34,416 nucleotides of DNA from contig JABCSP010000002.1 of assembly GCA_018238825.1 (NCBI GenBank), forward strand, positions 1-34,416, read 5' to 3'. The first letter of the stretch is position 1. The number at the start of each line of letters is the position of its first letter. Shown here piece by piece: positions 14,833 to 22,113 of this stretch. Under the pieces are notes generated by a model. That model was given only the letters and a program-made list of their open reading frames with translations, ran no database searches and had not been told where the DNA came from. Source of the DNA: Candidatus Thorarchaeota archaeon. Lineage in GTDB: Archaea > Asgardarchaeota > Thorarchaeia > Thorarchaeales > Thorarchaeaceae. The position numbers and the translations under genes were made by a program.

Positions 14833-14979
14833 TCATTGAATCGCCTTTCGCACTGACGATTCAGGTACCTTCATTGTCATCTCTATCTCCTCAAGATCTC
14901 CAAGATGATTTATGACCGCTTGAGTGCACTGGTGCTGAACTACGATTCCTTGTTTCAGTTCTGCTTCTTTGTACGACAC
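14833..14979 (-). CDS. Probable 48-residue protein with a helix-turn-helix-like end
   Basis: A GTG at 14979 opens a frame of 48 codons ending at TGA (14833-14835). The product starts MSYKEAELKQGIVVQHQ and ends with IEMTMKVPESSVRKAIQ. The last segment resembles the second half of a helix-turn-helix (hydrophobic-x-x-MxVxxSSVRKAI), so a small DNA-binding protein is possible. Its composition is protein-like and the frame stays open in a gap otherwise free of genes. No clear Shine-Dalgarno is present, but TATATTAT near 15010 (about 38 bp upstream) would fit a nearly leaderless transcript. It could instead be the remnant of a longer gene. Confidence 0.4.
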   Translation of the reverse strand: MSYKEAELKQGIVVQHQCTQAVINHLGDLEEIEMTMKVPESSVRKAIQ

Positions 14980-15046
14980 GCTCGCGCAGTTTCTTTTTTT
15001 CTGCTCAATAATATATGAGTGAGAGTTCTAACAAGTAAGCATACCA

Positions 15047-15062
15047 GTAATACAGGTGATTC
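15047..15062. repeat. Phased GTAWTAC site H
   Basis: GTAATAC (15047) and the weaker GTGATTC (15056), 9 bp apart, just before the stop of the 183-residue protein gene. Confidence 0.5.
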
Positions 15063-15067
15063 TTGAT

Positions 15068-15619
15068 TCATTCATCATTTGGTTTCTTTCGTGAGAGTTC
15101 AGACTTCAGTACTAGTGCTGATGAAAGCTCTTCCAAAAATGACATGATTGTTTTTTCTGTAACTGCAACACTCTCAAGATCTTCTTGAGTTAATTCGGTC
15201 TTTCCCGCTAGGATATCTCGAATTCTTCTATAGTCTCCAATTCGTGTGGCTACTACTTCAAAAGGTCTAAACACTGTGGAATCAAACAATCCTAGGTATG
15301 CAAGAAGTAACATTGTGTACAGACATCGCGTGACATTTCTTCGTGCCTGGTTTAGAGTTCTATTGAAAGCACCTCTTGATACTCCTCGAGATTTGGTTCC
15401 AGGTCGAGAACGATATGATGCCTTATCTTCATAGGTGATATGAGATCCAAGATTGTCTTCAACCACAAGGTCAATCAATAGTGTTTCTAGTTGAGCTGAA
15501 CTTAGAGTCGATCCCTCTTGTAGCTTCTTGAGTATTGGTTCTTTCAATACTTGCTTTGTTCCAGATGTGAGGCTCCTGATAGCTTTTCTATTGGATTGGT
15601 CGGTGGTTTTCTCAACCAT
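15068..15619 (-). CDS. Unrecognised 183-residue helical protein
   Basis: I do not recognise this gene. The N-terminal ~60 residues are polar and helical (LKKLQEGSTLSSAQLETLLIDLVVEDNLG). A basic stretch RSRPGTKSRGVSRGAFNRTLNQARRNV leads into a hydrophobic helix (TRCLYTMLLLAYLGLFD), a pattern that would fit a winged-helix or other DNA-binding fold. The C-terminal third is acidic and helical. ATG at 15619 follows CGGAGA. It is isolated, with sites H and I on either side, and its promoter lies in 15620-15773, which also holds several GTATAC-type repeats. A role tied to the AAA+/RHH pair is only a guess from position. Confidence 0.55.
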   Translation of the reverse strand: MVEKTTDQSNRKAIRSLTSGTKQVLKEPILKKLQEGSTLSSAQLETLLIDLVVEDNLGSHITYEDKASYRSRPGTKSRGVSRGAFNRTLNQARRNVTRCLYTMLLLAYLGLFDSTVFRPFEVVATRIGDYRRIRDILAGKTELTQEDLESVAVTEKTIMSFLEELSSALVLKSELSRKKPNDE

Positions 15620-15773
15620 AACACGGTCTCCGTTAAGTTACACGCACATATCTCAAGATTGGCTGGAAGTACACATTAGATTGCTTAGAAGGCGTTTACT
15701 TCATACTTCATTCTGTATACTTGTGCGGATACACTTTTGTATACGGAGAACTCAAGGTAATAAGTGTTCAACT

Positions 15774-15789
15774 GTGATACTTGTATTAC
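15774..15789. repeat. Phased GTAWTAC site I
   Basis: GTGATAC (15774) and GTATTAC (15783), 9 bp apart, in the gap between two minus-strand genes. The two half-site types are the same as those at the ends of site B. Confidence 0.65.
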
Positions 15790-15807
15790 AATAGAATAGT
15801 GTGGTTA

Positions 15808-16224
15808 TTAGCGGTTTGATAAAGTCCATTCGGATTCGGGCGTCATTACTACAAATCCCAAGATAAGGTTCCCACGGACTTCATCAAATTTGTACACACC
15901 AAAGAGATGTTTTCCAGAAATATTGATCCATTCTATCCTTCCTCGGAGGAGGTAATGATTGAACAGTACTCGGCAGTGCTTTCGAACAGATGCAAAGAGA
16001 TTCTTGTATCGTCTCCTCTGTGATGGACGAATACCCCATCTTGAGAGAATGAAACGATTAGCTAGATTGTTGCTAGATATCAAAACAGATTTTCTTCCCT
16101 TTCCCTCAGGCGTTGATGAATTTAGGAGTGTATCTTTCAAACAGTCAGGAATTGAATCTAAAACTGATGCGGTTGCCTCCGGTTCTCGGGTGATTGATTT
16201 GGTGGTGTGTGTACTATTTGTCAA
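15808..16224 (-). CDS. Unrecognised 138-residue basic protein
   Basis: No family is recognised. The first ~45 residues are polar and probably flexible. Residues 46-85 are strongly basic (KGRKSVLISSNNLANRFILSRWGIRPSQRRRYKNL), suggesting nucleic-acid binding. The last 45 residues alternate hydrophobic and polar as in a beta sheet (RIEWINISGKHLFGVYKFDEVRGNLILGFVVMT). The start at 16224 is TTG with a weak Shine-Dalgarno, so the true start may be further in. It is divergent from hypF. Confidence 0.5.
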   Translation of the reverse strand: MTNSTHTTKSITREPEATASVLDSIPDCLKDTLLNSSTPEGKGRKSVLISSNNLANRFILSRWGIRPSQRRRYKNLFASVRKHCRVLFNHYLLRGRIEWINISGKHLFGVYKFDEVRGNLILGFVVMTPESEWTLSNR

Positions 16225-16329
16225 GCCTGTTCAATGATTAATTCTTACCTGTCCTTAAGAGGACCTATAATTGCCACTTCACTGGATTAATATTAACAAC
16301 AATTCTCAACGTTTAGAGGAGCCAAGATT

Positions 16330-18687
16330 GTGAAGAGGAAAGCGGTAATCCATGTGACTGGGATTGTTCAAGGAGTAGGATTCAGACCTTTTGTCTATCG
16401 CGTTGCCAAATCTCATTCATTGGTTGGATATGTCCTCAATCTTGGAGATGCAGGTGTTGAGATAGTAGTTGAAGGTAAAGAGAAACAGGTCCAAGAACTA
16501 ATCAACAGTATCAAGAACGATTTGCCCTCAATTTCACGGATAGATACACTTGATATCGAGTGGACACATGCAGAAGGTGCCTTTTCAGATTTTCTGATCC
16601 ATAAGTCATCTACCGTACGTAATGATGATGCAATTCCAGTTTTACCCCCGGATATTGCAATATGTAATGATTGTATAACAGACTTGTTCAATCCTAAATC
16701 TAGATGGTATCATTATGGATTCACATCATGTGCTGCCTGCGGACCAAGATACTCTACCATAACGGATCTTCCGTATGATAGGCCTAACACTACAATGATC
16801 GATTTTCCTCTGTGTGATACTTGTAATACAGGTTATACAAATCCATTGGATAGGCGGTACCATGCACAGACCACAGCTTGTGATTCATGTGGACCTAGAT
16901 ATCGTCTTGTGGACAAGGGAGGAAAAGAATTCACAGATAGGGACCCAATAGAAACTGTTGCAGGACTAATTGATAACGGTGCTACTGTTGCTCTTCAAGG
17001 AATTGGCGGAACACACATTGCCACCAAGACAAGTGATTCAGGACCAATAGAAATTCTACGAGAGAGAAAGAAAAGGTTTCAGAGACCCTTTGCATTAATG
17101 GTGAAGGATTTGGATATACTCAAGACTCTTGTTGATATCAATCAGCTTGAGGAACGGATCCTAACATCTTGGCGTAGACCTATTGTTTTAGCCCCTAGAA
17201 GAACCCTTGATTCTAGTGTATTACCATTAATACAAGAATCTGTTCTTGATTTGATTGCCCCGGGGCTCGATAGTATAGGTGTTATGCTACCATACGCACC
17301 AATGCATCACCTTCTCTTCAAGTATTCCGACGAGCCTGCATTAGTAATGACGAGTGCCAATCCTACTGGAATGCCTATGTATATTAATCCAGGAACTATC
17401 ATGAAAGAGCTGGGTAATATTGTTGATTATTTCTTGGTTCATAATAGAAAGATTCACCAACGTGCAGATGATTCTGTTGTGAAACTTACAGATAAGGAAA
17501 ATCCAGTATTCATTAGACGCGCAAGAGGATATGTTCCAGAGCCACTTGTATTCAATGGACCATGGAAGTCAATCAAAGTGTTGGGCGTAGGTCCGGAAGA
17601 GAAAGTAACAGGAGCACTATCAAAATCTGGTCGAGTGTACATGACGCAGTACATAGGTGATACTGATCAAGTAGAGAATATTGAGTTTCTAACACAAGCT
17701 ATCGATCACATGAAGCATCTCTTGGATATTTCAAAACTTGATGGAGTTGCTTGTGATTTACACCCCGAATTTCTGAGCACAGATATGGCAGAACGAATCG
17801 CATCTGAAAACGATATTCCACTCTTTCGTGTGCAACATCATCATGCACATCTATCTTCTCTGATGGTAGATACTTTGATACCAATTAATAATCGTATTGT
17901 TTGTATTACAGCAGATGGCTATGGATATGGGGAGGATGGAGATGCTTGGGGTGGTGAGATTCTTGTTGGAGGTTTCAGAAACTATGAACGCAAGGGCGGA
18001 TTGATGGTACATGATTATACTGGTGGAGATCTATCTGCTGTTTACTCATCAAGAGCTTTTCTCGGAATAGTGGATAAAGAGATAGGGAATGAAAAGATTC
18101 TCCAATTCCTGAGCTCGGCTGAAGTGTCCCCAGGACAGAAAGTTACAGCGGATATGTTAGAGATTCTCATTAAAGCGAGTGAAAGAAAAATAAATACTGT
18201 AAAGAGTTCAAGCACTGGAAGAGTTCTTGATGCTATTGCAGTCGCATTGGGTATTTGTACTCAAAATTCGTATGATGGTGAATGTCCAATGAAACTTGAA
18301 GCAGTAGCTCGAAAATCGGAATTCCAACTCAAGACAGAATTCGTCAAATCTGACTATGGTCCGGTCTTAGATACAACACAGTTACTACTACAGATAATAG
18401 AACATAGAGAGAAAGGAATGAGTCGTTCAGAGTTAGCATATGCAGCTCAATGGTCAATTGGTCAAAGTTTAGCAGAGATTGCATGTGAAGTTGCTCAAGA
18501 TAAAGGGATACTTCATGTTGGATTTTCAGGAGGCGTAGCAGTCAATCGGATTATAACAAAAGCTGTTGCTGATCAAGTTCGAAAGAATAATCTCATGCCC
18601 ATTCTTCATTCATTAGTTCCACCTGGTGATGGCGGAATTTCCGTTGGTCAAGTTGCAACAGCTGTGGCCAGGCTAACTGAGGAATAG
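16330..18687 (+). CDS. hypF: HypF, carbamoyl transferase for [NiFe]-hydrogenase maturation
   Basis: HypF makes thiocarbamate on HypE from carbamoyl phosphate, the first step in building the CN ligands of [NiFe] hydrogenases. The 785 residues show, in order, an acylphosphatase domain (HVTGIVQGVGFRPFVYRVA, residues 7-25), paired zinc fingers (CNDC, CAACGPRY, CDTC, CDSCGPRY; about 110-190, with DRRYHAQ), a YrdC-like domain (about 205-390) and a Kae1-like domain with DLHPEFLST, QHHHAHLSS, DGYGYGEDGDAWGGE and GFSGGVAVN. Length is typical. The GTG start has AGAGGAG nine bases upstream. No other hyp gene is in the window. The organism presumably has a [NiFe] hydrogenase elsewhere. Confidence 0.96.
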   Translation: MKRKAVIHVTGIVQGVGFRPFVYRVAKSHSLVGYVLNLGDAGVEIVVEGKEKQVQELINSIKNDLPSISRIDTLDIEWTHAEGAFSDFLIHKSSTVRNDDAIPVLPPDIAICNDCITDLFNPKSRWYHYGFTSCAACGPRYSTITDLPYDRPNTTMIDFPLCDTCNTGYTNPLDRRYHAQTTACDSCGPRYRLVDKGGKEFTDRDPIETVAGLIDNGATVALQGIGGTHIATKTSDSGPIEILRERKKRFQRPFALMVKDLDILKTLVDINQLEERILTSWRRPIVLAPRRTLDSSVLPLIQESVLDLIAPGLDSIGVMLPYAPMHHLLFKYSDEPALVMTSANPTGMPMYINPGTIMKELGNIVDYFLVHNRKIHQRADDSVVKLTDKENPVFIRRARGYVPEPLVFNGPWKSIKVLGVGPEEKVTGALSKSGRVYMTQYIGDTDQVENIEFLTQAIDHMKHLLDISKLDGVACDLHPEFLSTDMAERIASENDIPLFRVQHHHAHLSSLMVDTLIPINNRIVCITADGYGYGEDGDAWGGEILVGGFRNYERKGGLMVHDYTGGDLSAVYSSRAFLGIVDKEIGNEKILQFLSSAEVSPGQKVTADMLEILIKASERKINTVKSSSTGRVLDAIAVALGICTQNSYDGECPMKLEAVARKSEFQLKTEFVKSDYGPVLDTTQLLLQIIEHREKGMSRSELAYAAQWSIGQSLAEIACEVAQDKGILHVGFSGGVAVNRIITKAVADQVRKNNLMPILHSLVPPGDGGISVGQVATAVARLTEE
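16814..16838. repeat. Phased GTAWTAC site J (in hypF), three half-sites
   Basis: GTGATAC (16814), GTAATAC (16823) and GTTATAC (16832) are in exact 9-bp phase. They lie in the codons for CDTCNTGYT of the zinc finger. At the Gly codon most HypF proteins I recall have Glu. Confidence 0.55.
17218..17233. repeat. Phased GTAWTAC site K (in hypF)
   Basis: GTATTAC (17218) and TTAATAC (17227), 9 bp apart. Confidence 0.45.
17885..17909. repeat. Phased GTAWTAC site L (in hypF)
   Basis: TTAATAA (17885), GTATTGT (17894) and GTATTAC (17903) in 9-bp phase, with only the last exact. Confidence 0.4.
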
Positions 18688-18689
18688 TA

Positions 18690-18714
18690 GTAATACAAAT
18701 AATACGATTATTAG
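18690..18714. repeat. Phased GTAWTAC site M (hypF/iorB convergent gap)
   Basis: GTAATAC (18690), ATAATAC (18699) and TTATTAG (18708) in 9-bp phase. The site fills the 23-bp gap between the two converging stops. The first 16 bp equal site E read on the other strand. Confidence 0.7.
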
Positions 18715-19325
18715 ATACTACTTCTCACTCTTTCTAATCCAATTTCAGCAGCGGTGGTATTAGTTTTCTCAAATTTTTTCGGGAAAGCTTCACGGATTGT
18801 TTGCATTGCTGAATCTTTACTAATTGGTACAAGATTGGTTCCAATTATTCCACCAAACATCACCATGTTCAGGGCCCGTGGGTTTCCTGCCTCTACTGCA
18901 ATTTTATGAGCGTTTATCTCAATGATTTTATCTGTGAATTTCTTGATGGATGCTAATATCTCCTTATGATCTGGATATTCAGCTTTTCCCATAGAAACAG
19001 CAACAGGATATTGAACATGTGAGCTCATTAGCACATAACCACCCTTCTTCACAAGATGAATCTCTCTTAGTGTTTCAACAGGTTCAAAGCCTACAAGAAG
19101 ATCTGCTGCACCTGCATCAATGATTGGTCCTTTCGCGTCGTCACCAATTCTAACCGTGCAGACTACATGACCGCCCCTCTGAGCCATCCCATGGATTTCT
19201 CCAACTCTCACATTCAGTCCTTCATGCAAGGCGGCCTTAGCAAGAAGCTCAGCAAGTGTAAGAACTCCTTGTCCACCTACTCCTGATATCGCAATATTTA
19301 CTGTATTACTAGTATTACTAGGCAT
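18711..19325 (-). CDS. iorB: Indolepyruvate ferredoxin oxidoreductase, beta subunit
   Basis: IorB is the gamma-type (2-oxoacid oxidoreductase) subunit that pairs with IorA to oxidise aryl pyruvates, from transamination of aromatic amino acids, to aryl-acetyl-CoA with reduction of ferredoxin. The 204 residues begin NIAISGVGGQGVLTLAELLAKAAL and include GEIHGMAQRGGHVVCTVRIG and NPRALNMVMFGGIIG, all typical. Its ATG (19323-19325) lies directly against the iorA stop, so translation is coupled. Its first codons contain the best double copy of the GTAWTAC site. Confidence 0.94.
   Translation of the reverse strand: MPSNTSNTVNIAISGVGGQGVLTLAELLAKAALHEGLNVRVGEIHGMAQRGGHVVCTVRIGDDAKGPIIDAGAADLLVGFEPVETLREIHLVKKGGYVLMSSHVQYPVAVSMGKAEYPDHKEILASIKKFTDKIIEINAHKIAVEAGNPRALNMVMFGGIIGTNLVPISKDSAMQTIREAFPKKFEKTNTTAAEIGLERVRSSI
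19303..19318. repeat. Phased GTAWTAC site N (first codons of iorB)
   Basis: Two exact GTATTAC copies (19303 and 19312), 9 bp apart. They code for the NTSNT residues just after the iorB start, a position with little protein constraint. Confidence 0.7.
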
Positions 19326-21218
19326 CTATTCAACCTCCCTCTTAATTGCTCCCTGTGGACAAACAGAAACACAAGTTCCGCAGAGATTGCATTGTGTCTC
19401 ATCGATTACAGCCTTCTCTGTTTCTGGATCCATATACATAGCTGGACAAGATAGTCGATTGAGACAACGCTTGCAAGCAGTACATGCTTCCTGATCAACG
19501 TAATATTTTGGTGGAGTTTCACCTGCACGTCGGCGGTCAGCTGCTGTCAACAGAGCACATGCTTCCTTAGAAACCAACACAGCAGGACTATGATTCTCCC
19601 TTGCCCATTTGACCATCTCTCTTACTTCACCAACAAGACCTGCAATTGAATCGAAAGGATTGATTGTCTTGACATATTTTACACCGAGACCCTTGCATAC
19701 TTCTTCGATATCTAGTGGTGTAACTTCTTTGCGCATTCCTGTAATTCCAGTTCCAGGATGAGGTTGATGACCTGTCATTGCTGTTGTTCGATTATCCAAT
19801 ATTACCAAACAAATTCGGTGTTGGTTATAGACTGCGTTGACTATACCTGGAAGTCCGGATGCGAAGAAAGTACCATCACCAATTGATGCAACAATGTCTT
19901 GATCAGTAACTTCTGCAAGTCCACAAGCTGTAGTTATTGAAGACCCCATATCAAATAGAATGTCTGCAGTTTCAAGAGGTGGTGCTATACTCAGAGTATA
20001 ACATCCAATATCGGATGGATAGATGGCTTTCCCACGTGTCGCTGCACGAATTGCATAGTATGATGCTCGATGTGGACAACCTGCGCATAATAGAGGTGGT
20101 CTGGGTGGTAAATCGAGAACTGCATCAGATCTCTTATCGATATCTTCCCAGTTAATAGGTGTATTACAATCTTGAACCTTGCACAAAGCTTCCATAACAA
20201 TTCGTGGGCTGTATTCACCAGCACGAGAGAAGAAACCCTGCTCTTTACCTAAGATTTCCACTGTTATTTTTTCCAGATGTGCTAGGCGCCTTGCGTGTGT
20301 TTCTAGATACGGTTCAAGCTCTTCAACTATCACGACTCTCTTGTGTTTTTTCAGAAGCTCAATTATTTTCTTCTCTGGGATTGGATGTGTGATTCCAAGT
20401 TTCAAAACTTCTGCTGAGAGATTCATTTCTAAAAGAGCTTCTTTCACATAATTGTATGCTACTCCGCTTGTTATGATTCCCAGGTCTCCTTCACCCTCGG
20501 TGAAGTTCAATGGACTAGTTTCCGAAACCTCACGGGCTTTCTCAATCTGTTCAAGTAACCATTGGTGTTGGACTCTTGCTACGGATGGTATTGGAACAAA
20601 TCTGAAAGGATCTTTCTCAAACACTACCTTATCAGGAAGAGTTGGTATTGGTCCAAATTCAATAGGTGCTCTGGTATGATTAACTCGTGTTGTCGTTCTG
20701 AATAGAACTGGTAACTCGAATTGTTCTGAGAAGTCATATGCTTCAAGCAACATTGACTTGGCTTCTATAGGATCGCTAGGTTCCATCATAGGCATATTGC
20801 CCATCAGTGCGTAGTATCTACTGTCATTCTCATTTTGTGAGCTCCACATACTGGGATCATCTGCAACAACAATGACCATTCCTGCACGAACTCCAACATA
20901 TGCAAGAGAGAAGAACGGATCTGCAGCAACATTGAGACCCGGTCCTTTACAGACCATCATTGATCGAACACCGGCGACTGCTGCAGCACCAGCAACTTCG
21001 AGTGAAACCTTTTCATTTGTACTGAATTCAAAGTAAAAATTTGGAATTTTTGGAGCCATGAATGTAAGATTATTCCCGATTTCACTACTGGGTGTGCCAG
21101 GATAGAGTGCAACTAACCTGACTCCAGCCTCAACTACTCCCCGAGCAATAGCTTCGTTTGCAAGCAAGAGTACTTTCTTTCCTGGAGTGTCTTCAAGTAA
21201 TTCTAGAGGTTTTGCCAA
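19326..21218 (-). CDS. iorA: Indolepyruvate ferredoxin oxidoreductase, alpha subunit
   Basis: IorA carries thiamine diphosphate and iron-sulfur clusters. The 630 residues have the N-terminal pyrimidine-binding domain (LYPGTPSSEIGN, FEFSTNEKVSLEVAGAAAVAG), a middle domain and the diphosphate-binding domain with GDGTFFASGLPGIVNAVYNQHRICLVILDN (about residues 433-462). The C-terminal ferredoxin module reads CTACKRCLNRLSCP and CNLCGTCVSVCPQGAI (two [4Fe-4S] sets). TTG at 21218 follows GGAGGATC. The pair iorA-iorB is one operon. With ACD alpha nearby, the aryl-CoA produced could be turned into ATP; that link is inferred. Confidence 0.95.
   Translation of the reverse strand: MAKPLELLEDTPGKKVLLLANEAIARGVVEAGVRLVALYPGTPSSEIGNNLTFMAPKIPNFYFEFSTNEKVSLEVAGAAAVAGVRSMMVCKGPGLNVAADPFFSLAYVGVRAGMVIVVADDPSMWSSQNENDSRYYALMGNMPMMEPSDPIEAKSMLLEAYDFSEQFELPVLFRTTTRVNHTRAPIEFGPIPTLPDKVVFEKDPFRFVPIPSVARVQHQWLLEQIEKAREVSETSPLNFTEGEGDLGIITSGVAYNYVKEALLEMNLSAEVLKLGITHPIPEKKIIELLKKHKRVVIVEELEPYLETHARRLAHLEKITVEILGKEQGFFSRAGEYSPRIVMEALCKVQDCNTPINWEDIDKRSDAVLDLPPRPPLLCAGCPHRASYYAIRAATRGKAIYPSDIGCYTLSIAPPLETADILFDMGSSITTACGLAEVTDQDIVASIGDGTFFASGLPGIVNAVYNQHRICLVILDNRTTAMTGHQPHPGTGITGMRKEVTPLDIEEVCKGLGVKYVKTINPFDSIAGLVGEVREMVKWARENHSPAVLVSKEACALLTAADRRRAGETPPKYYVDQEACTACKRCLNRLSCPAMYMDPETEKAVIDETQCNLCGTCVSVCPQGAIKREVE
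20152..20167. repeat. Phased GTAWTAC site O (in iorA)
   Basis: GTATTAC (20161) with TTAATAG (20152) 9 bp before it; only one half-site is exact. Confidence 0.35.
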
Positions 21219-21311
21219 TCACAGATCCTCCATGTTCTAGCGTATGTCGACGAGCATCATTTAGTTGTGTAATAGTCTTGTGGTAATGGAAATGAGTGAT
21301 AGTGATATTTC

Positions 21312-21323
21312 GAACACGTGTTC
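21312..21323. promoter_or_regulatory. Palindrome GAACACGTGTTC, copy 1
   Basis: Perfect 12-bp palindrome followed by CCAAA, about 95 bp upstream of iorA. Confidence 0.7.
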
Positions 21324-21349
21324 CAAACTTTTGCTCACAATGATCTCAA

Positions 21350-21365
21350 GTATTAGTTGTATTAC
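21350..21365. repeat. Phased GTAWTAC site P (upstream of iorA)
   Basis: GTATTAG (21350) and GTATTAC (21359), 9 bp apart, between palindrome copies 1 and 2. Confidence 0.6.
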
Positions 21366-21383
21366 ATTTCTACTTCGTTATTA

Positions 21384-21395
21384 GAACACGTGTTC
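21384..21395. promoter_or_regulatory. Palindrome GAACACGTGTTC, copy 2
   Basis: Same palindrome and same flanks (A before, CCAAT after), about 165 bp upstream of iorA. Confidence 0.7.
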
Positions 21396-21630
21396 CAATA
21401 CCCATCAGACCCCTTTGTTTCCACTAGAGAATATCAAACATTTATCTATTAAATTCGCAAACGGTAAGTATAAATAGCTGTTTTAGCAGCTCTTATTTAT
21501 CTCCATTTTTATTATACATTATTGATCGCTCGAAATCACTACATTTTTCCTTTTTTGCAGTGGAAATGAAGGGGTGTTATCCAGATATTGCCAGAAACTT
21601 ATTGATATTCATGTTGGGATAATAGTAACT

Positions 21631-21642
21631 AGAACACGTGTT
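21631..21642. promoter_or_regulatory. Palindrome GAACACGTGTTC, copy 3
   Basis: Same palindrome and flanks (CTA before, CCAAA after), just downstream of the stop of the small basic protein gene. Confidence 0.7.
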
Positions 21643-21664
21643 CCAAATATCAATGGAATAGACT

Positions 21665-21955
21665 TTACAAAATCTCTTGAACAATCTCATACACTCTAAG
21701 ACTAAGAATATCTTTGTAGATTGAAAATAGACTTTCAAACAACATTCGTGATTCTTCTGGTACTAGAATAGCTGAATCTGCAACAGCTTTGGATCCCACA
21801 CACTCATCTAAGAGACCTGGTTTTCTTTTCTCCTTGATACCTGATTTTGTTTTCCAGGTGTAAGTATACCCATAGAGCTCTTTGGTAAATGCCACGCGAC
21901 GTGCATTGGTACGTCTTGCTTCTTTACAATCATATAGGTAGAGATACGACGACAT
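21665..21955 (-). CDS. Unrecognised small basic protein, candidate local regulator
   Basis: I do not recognise the family. From the ATG at 21955 the protein has 96 residues: a Tyr-rich, basic N-terminal half (MSSYLYLYDCKEARRTNARR, then KELYGYTYTWKTKSGIKEKRK) and a C-terminal half that looks helical (ESRMLFESLFSIYKDILSLRVYEIVQEIL). An ATG at 21982 and a TTG at 22015 are in-frame longer starts, but they fall on or beyond palindrome copy 4; from 21955 that palindrome would sit just upstream, as an operator should. GGAG is only one base from ATG 21955, so a leaderless message is likely. The basic character and the four palindromes around it suggest self-regulation. Confidence 0.55.
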   Translation of the reverse strand: MSSYLYLYDCKEARRTNARRVAFTKELYGYTYTWKTKSGIKEKRKPGLLDECVGSKAVADSAILVPEESRMLFESLFSIYKDILSLRVYEIVQEIL

Positions 21956-21974
21956 TCTCCAGACACCAATCAAA

Positions 21975-21986
21975 GAACACATGTTC
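21975..21986. promoter_or_regulatory. Palindrome GAACACATGTTC, copy 4
   Basis: One base differs from the other three copies (A for G at the centre), and the right flank CCAAG is kept. It lies about 20 bp upstream of the preferred start of the small basic protein gene, a position suited to repression. Confidence 0.65.
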
Positions 21987-22002
21987 CAAGATTTCAACTT
22001 GT

Positions 22003-22018
22003 GTAATACAATCAATAC
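22003..22018. repeat. Phased GTAWTAC site Q
   Basis: GTAATAC (22003) and TCAATAC (22012), 9 bp apart, in the gap between the small basic protein gene and the LKR gene, which are divergent. Confidence 0.5.
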
Positions 22019-22113
22019 ATCTGTGGCCTACAGGAAAGGTTAAAGCGTAGGTGTCTTGGCCTCGCTCTCAGCACACCATCACTCCTATTGGGGAATAATC
22101 GGAGGAAAAATAG

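Larger units (their letters stand above)
14615..15067. other. Gap between the HEAT-like gene and the 183-residue protein gene
   Basis: This 450-bp stretch holds phased sites G (14691-14715) and H (15047-15062) and a probable 48-residue gene (14833-14979, minus). The rest, 14716-14832, shows nothing recognisable. Confidence 0.5.
21219..21664. other. 446-bp regulatory gap upstream of iorA
   Basis: No gene is visible. It contains three GAACACGTGTTC palindromes (21312-21323, 21384-21395, 21631-21642), phased site P (21350-21365), two copies of the TGGAAAnRRAGGGGTST motif (21407-21423 minus; 21561-21577 plus) and a TATA-like GTATAAATAGC near 21468 (plus), which on the other strand reads as TTTATAC and could serve iorAB. 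Confidence 0.6.
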
